From positions 949,482-980,687 of the forward strand of contig BFEA01000241.1 in assembly GCA_003427395.1 (NCBI GenBank): DNA of 31,206 nucleotides, in the 5' to 3' direction. Position 1 is the first letter of the stretch. Each line of letters starts with the position of its first letter. The stretch is from Chara braunii (taxonomy: Eukaryota; Streptophyta; Charophyceae; Charales; Characeae). The position numbers were made by a program, and so were the translations under genes. The notes beneath the pieces were generated by a model that worked only from the letters and a program-made list of their open reading frames with translations, searched no databases and was not told the origin of the DNA. Positions 29,241 through 31,206 of the stretch are shown in pieces.

Positions 29241-29639
29241 TTCATAGACCTATTTGTACTCTGCATCGTAACTGAAGATTGTCATCTGAACCGTTCACAA
29301 AATCAGTGCTTATGAATCTCATGGAACTATGGGTCTTCTCCCAACTTCTAGGTCCTCGTACTTCCGAGTACCTACACATAAGTCCATACTGGACCAGTTC
29401 TGTTTTACAGTACCGTCAACAGCTCAAACCCAAAGGAACTACTACTTTGAAAAACATAGGTTCGGATACCCGTTCCCAATCTGCCCGACCCTTCTAGACA
29501 GCTGACCTTTCACGACCAACTCAATCTCGGAACCAGTCATCAACTTTTTTTCACCTTTAGTACCTAGCGGTCCCACAGCACATACCCATAGATGGGCCCA
29601 ACTTCTTCCTAGCGGTCCCACAGCCCGACCCTTCTAACC

Positions 29640-30040
29640 GTAGATTGCTGCAATCTAGGGTCAGAAATGAAGCGTACGCTGCACCCCCCTTTTTTCGAAA
29701 ACGAAAGCCATATTCTTCTCTCAACTTCACCTTTCAGAAGGGTACGGGTAAGTGGGACTTGCCCCCAACAGTTCTCTCTTTCCAAGCGCGGAAGCTGCCC
29801 TCCCCACCGCGCAGCTCCCCCCCCCCGCCTCCCCACCGCGCAGCTCCCAAATTCCGAAATCGCTGTGGCGTCCCGAATGTACGCGACGACAATTTCCCAG
29901 CCCCCGGCCCCCGCGCAGCTCCCCCGGTCCCCATCTCCAAACTCCAAACAGGAAAAAAGGATTGTTGGGGGTTCTTGAAGTTGGTAGAGAACTGGGAGGG
30001 AGAGGGAAGACTACTGTCGCTCATCTAAAAGGTCCGTGTT
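29640..30040 (+). repeat. C-rich block with repeated CCGCGCAGCTCCC
   Basis: CACCGCGCAGCTCCC or CCCGCGCAGCTCCC occurs at about 29806, 29836 and 29912. Overlapping Pro-rich frames on both strands reflect composition. No gene is recognised. Confidence 0.6.
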
Positions 30041-30321
30041 CACGTCCTCCCCCTCCTAAGCATCCCCCTTCTCTCCTCCTCCTTGTCTGCTGTCCTCGAC
30101 CTTCTCTCCTACTCGTGTTCTCCTTTCGTTGACCCCTCCATCTCACTGCTTTGCACCCCTTGCCCCTCCCTATCCCCATTTTTCTTCCCCCTATTTCCTT
30201 AGCCTACCTTCTCTGCCTTCCTCTCCTTCTCCTCCTCCTCCCTCCCTGTTGTAATTCCCTCCCCTCTCTTCCTCCCTTCCTTCCTGCCGTGTGACCACTT
30301 CATCTTTCTCTTCGGAAACCA

Positions 30322-30385
<64 letters not shown>

Positions 30386-30790
30386 TCCCGACATCGCCCT
30401 CTCATCTTGCTCCCTCTCTCACATTTTTGTTGGTAGTTCCCCCCCTCCCTCCTCGTCCTCCATGTCTTGCCTGTCCTCTTCTCCTTTCTACACTCCCTCT
30501 GTTGCCCACTCCAACCCTCCTGCCCCTACCGCTCTCTCTTAGCATTTCTTTCTTCGAAAAAAAAGCTTTGTCTTTTAATGTGCCCCAGCGCCTCCCTGTT
30601 TTTCGTCCCTCTGTTGCTCAGTCCAACCCTCCTCCCCCTCCCTCCTCCCCTCCCTCCTCCCCTCACCTCACCCCCCTCGCCTCCTTGCTTCGTCTGTCTA
30701 GTCTCCGATGGTGCTTCAAATCTTTGTTTGTCGTATTCTTTGGGTCCTTCGTCTTTTCCCTTTGCTTCCTCCTCGTTTGATCTATCACAG
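30041..30790 (+). repeat. Pyrimidine-rich tract with (CT)n at 30325-30383
   Basis: Almost pure C/T over 700 bases, with a (CT)n core and a loose duplication of CTCTGTTGCYCASTCCAACC (30499 and 30609). The strand asymmetry produces long but meaningless open frames. No gene is seen. Confidence 0.8.
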
Positions 30791-30850
30791 CTTCCTCGTA
30801 TCTTACTCGTATCGTCCTCTCTTCCACGTGTCGTCCGCGTATCTTCTTCG

Positions 30851-30949
30851 TATCTGCAACAAATCTTCCTCGTATCTTCTTCGTATCTTCAACGAATCTT
30901 CCTCGTATCTTCTTCGTCTCTTCAACGAATTTTCCTCATACCTCCCTTT
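30851..30949 (+). repeat. 33-bp tandem repeat, three units
   Basis: Units at 30851-30883, 30884-30916 and 30917-30949 have the form TATCTTCAACGAATCTTCCT, CGTATCTTCTTCG; the third is diverged. The period is 11 codons, and the minus strand would read YEEDSLKIRRR-like units. Whether this is ever translated is unknown. Confidence 0.9.
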
Positions 30950-31062
30950 TTTCTTGTGACGTCCGTTTACCATTTGCGTCGCGTTGTTCGCTCGTGCGTG
31001 CGTGTGTGCCACAACTAGTGGATATATAGATATTCATGTGACGATATATATATATATACCTC

Positions 31063-31099
31063 CTGATGAGTCGGTGAAACTCCGACGAAACAGTTTGTC
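31063..31099 (+). ncRNA. Hammerhead-ribozyme-like core, second well-preserved copy
   Basis: CTGATGA (31063-31069), GTCGG (31070-31074) paired with CCGAC (31082-31086) in a perfect 5-bp stem II, GAAA (31087-31090), then a 3-bp stem III and GTC (31097-31099). Compared with 14290, one stem II pair differs on both sides (G-C here, A-U there). Stem I is not visible, as at 16582. Confidence 0.48.
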
Positions 31100-31206
31100 A
31101 CAGCCCCTTGTTTGTTGTCCTCTTCTCCCTCTCTGCCTACGGTTTACCGGGCAGTTCTATTTGACGATATATATATATATATATATCGTCACAAACAGAA
31201 CTGCCC
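31100..31206. repeat. Family repeat ending in a long palindrome at the window edge
   Basis: The CAGCCCCTTGTTTGTTGTCC repeat runs to GGGCAGTTCTATTTGACGAT (31149-31168), a (TA)n centre, then its near-perfect reverse complement to 31206 (ATCGTCACAAACAGAACTGCCC, in which two bases are extra). An inverted second copy presumably continues beyond the window. Confidence 0.9.

Larger units (their letters stand above)
23778..29598 (-). mobile_element. Degenerate Penelope-like retroelement with permuted domain order
   Basis: Two direct pseudo-LTRs (29598-28953 and 24443-23778) flank a minus-strand interior. In transcription order it holds a coiled-coil ORF, a basic KYTTL-containing region, a GIY-YIG endonuclease region, and a reverse transcriptase fragment with motifs B and C. 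PLEs are retroelements with an RT related to telomerase and often a GIY-YIG nuclease. In classical PLEs the nuclease follows RT; here it precedes it, as in the clade described from green algae and protists. The 5' pseudo-LTR holds a hammerhead candidate, a known PLE trait. Stops and frameshifts show the copy is dead. Boundaries come from the repeat alignment and are approximate. Confidence 0.8.
28953..29598 (-). repeat. 5' pseudo-LTR of the Penelope-like element
   Basis: It is a direct repeat of 23778-24443 (shared blocks listed there). In element orientation it carries the hammerhead candidate at 29240-29195, then the (CT)n array, then the start of the coding interior. Presence of ribozyme sequence in the pseudo-LTR is a recognised feature of PLEs. 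Confidence 0.88.

Noticed and set aside
29609-30132. Pro-rich overlapping frames on both strands
   Set aside because: They are a product of C-rich repeats; no domain.

Overview
The window is eukaryotic nuclear DNA made almost entirely of mobile-element remains, simple repeats and dispersed repeats. I can defend no ordinary host gene in it. The evidence for a eukaryote is a Helitron (rolling-circle transposon), a Penelope-like retroelement (PLE), splice-acceptor-like tracts, and many long (CT)n, (GA)n and (AC)n arrays. The PLE appears to carry its GIY-YIG endonuclease upstream of the reverse transcriptase, an order known from green algae and some other eukaryotes. The fragments also resemble, from memory only, repeat proteins of charophyte algae such as Chara. 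That taxonomic placement is inference and was not searched.

Layout. 1-1400: no gene; a long direct duplication (about 447-735 and 884-1205) and a pyrimidine-rich splice-acceptor-like tract. 1444-5750: one continuous Helitron Rep-helicase reading frame, broken only by a TGA at 4704-4706 beside the helicase Walker B motif. 5912-7270: a second, unrecognised reading frame downstream of the helicase, also broken by exactly one TGA (6899-6901), inside a 93-bp duplication whose other copy reads CGA. 7190-8800: purine-rich tract, a 228-252 bp tandem repeat, and a TCCGGA-rich block. 8800-13592: non-coding, with dispersed repeats and a very T-rich stretch. 13593-13630: an exact Nextera mate-pair junction adapter, followed by a copied 35-bp segment and a 61-N gap; this is an assembly artefact, not biology. 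13737-23777: foldback elements, hammerhead-like repeats, dispersed repeat families and microsatellites.

23778-29598 (minus strand): a degenerate PLE of about 5.8 kb with two direct pseudo-LTRs. Reading in its own direction: 5' pseudo-LTR carrying a hammerhead ribozyme candidate with a complete core, a coiled-coil ORF, a basic region, a GIY-YIG endonuclease region, a decayed stretch, an RT fragment with motifs B and C, an 84-bp minisatellite, and the 3' pseudo-LTR with a broken ribozyme. 29600-31206: C/T-rich sequence, a 33-bp tandem repeat, another hammerhead-like repeat, and a long palindrome running into the window edge.

The strongest leads are the permuted PLE with its ribozyme, a separate hammerhead-like repeat family with one covarying stem pair, the two single-TGA interruptions in the Helitron frames, the unknown second Helitron ORF, and the adapter junction that anyone using this assembly should know about.
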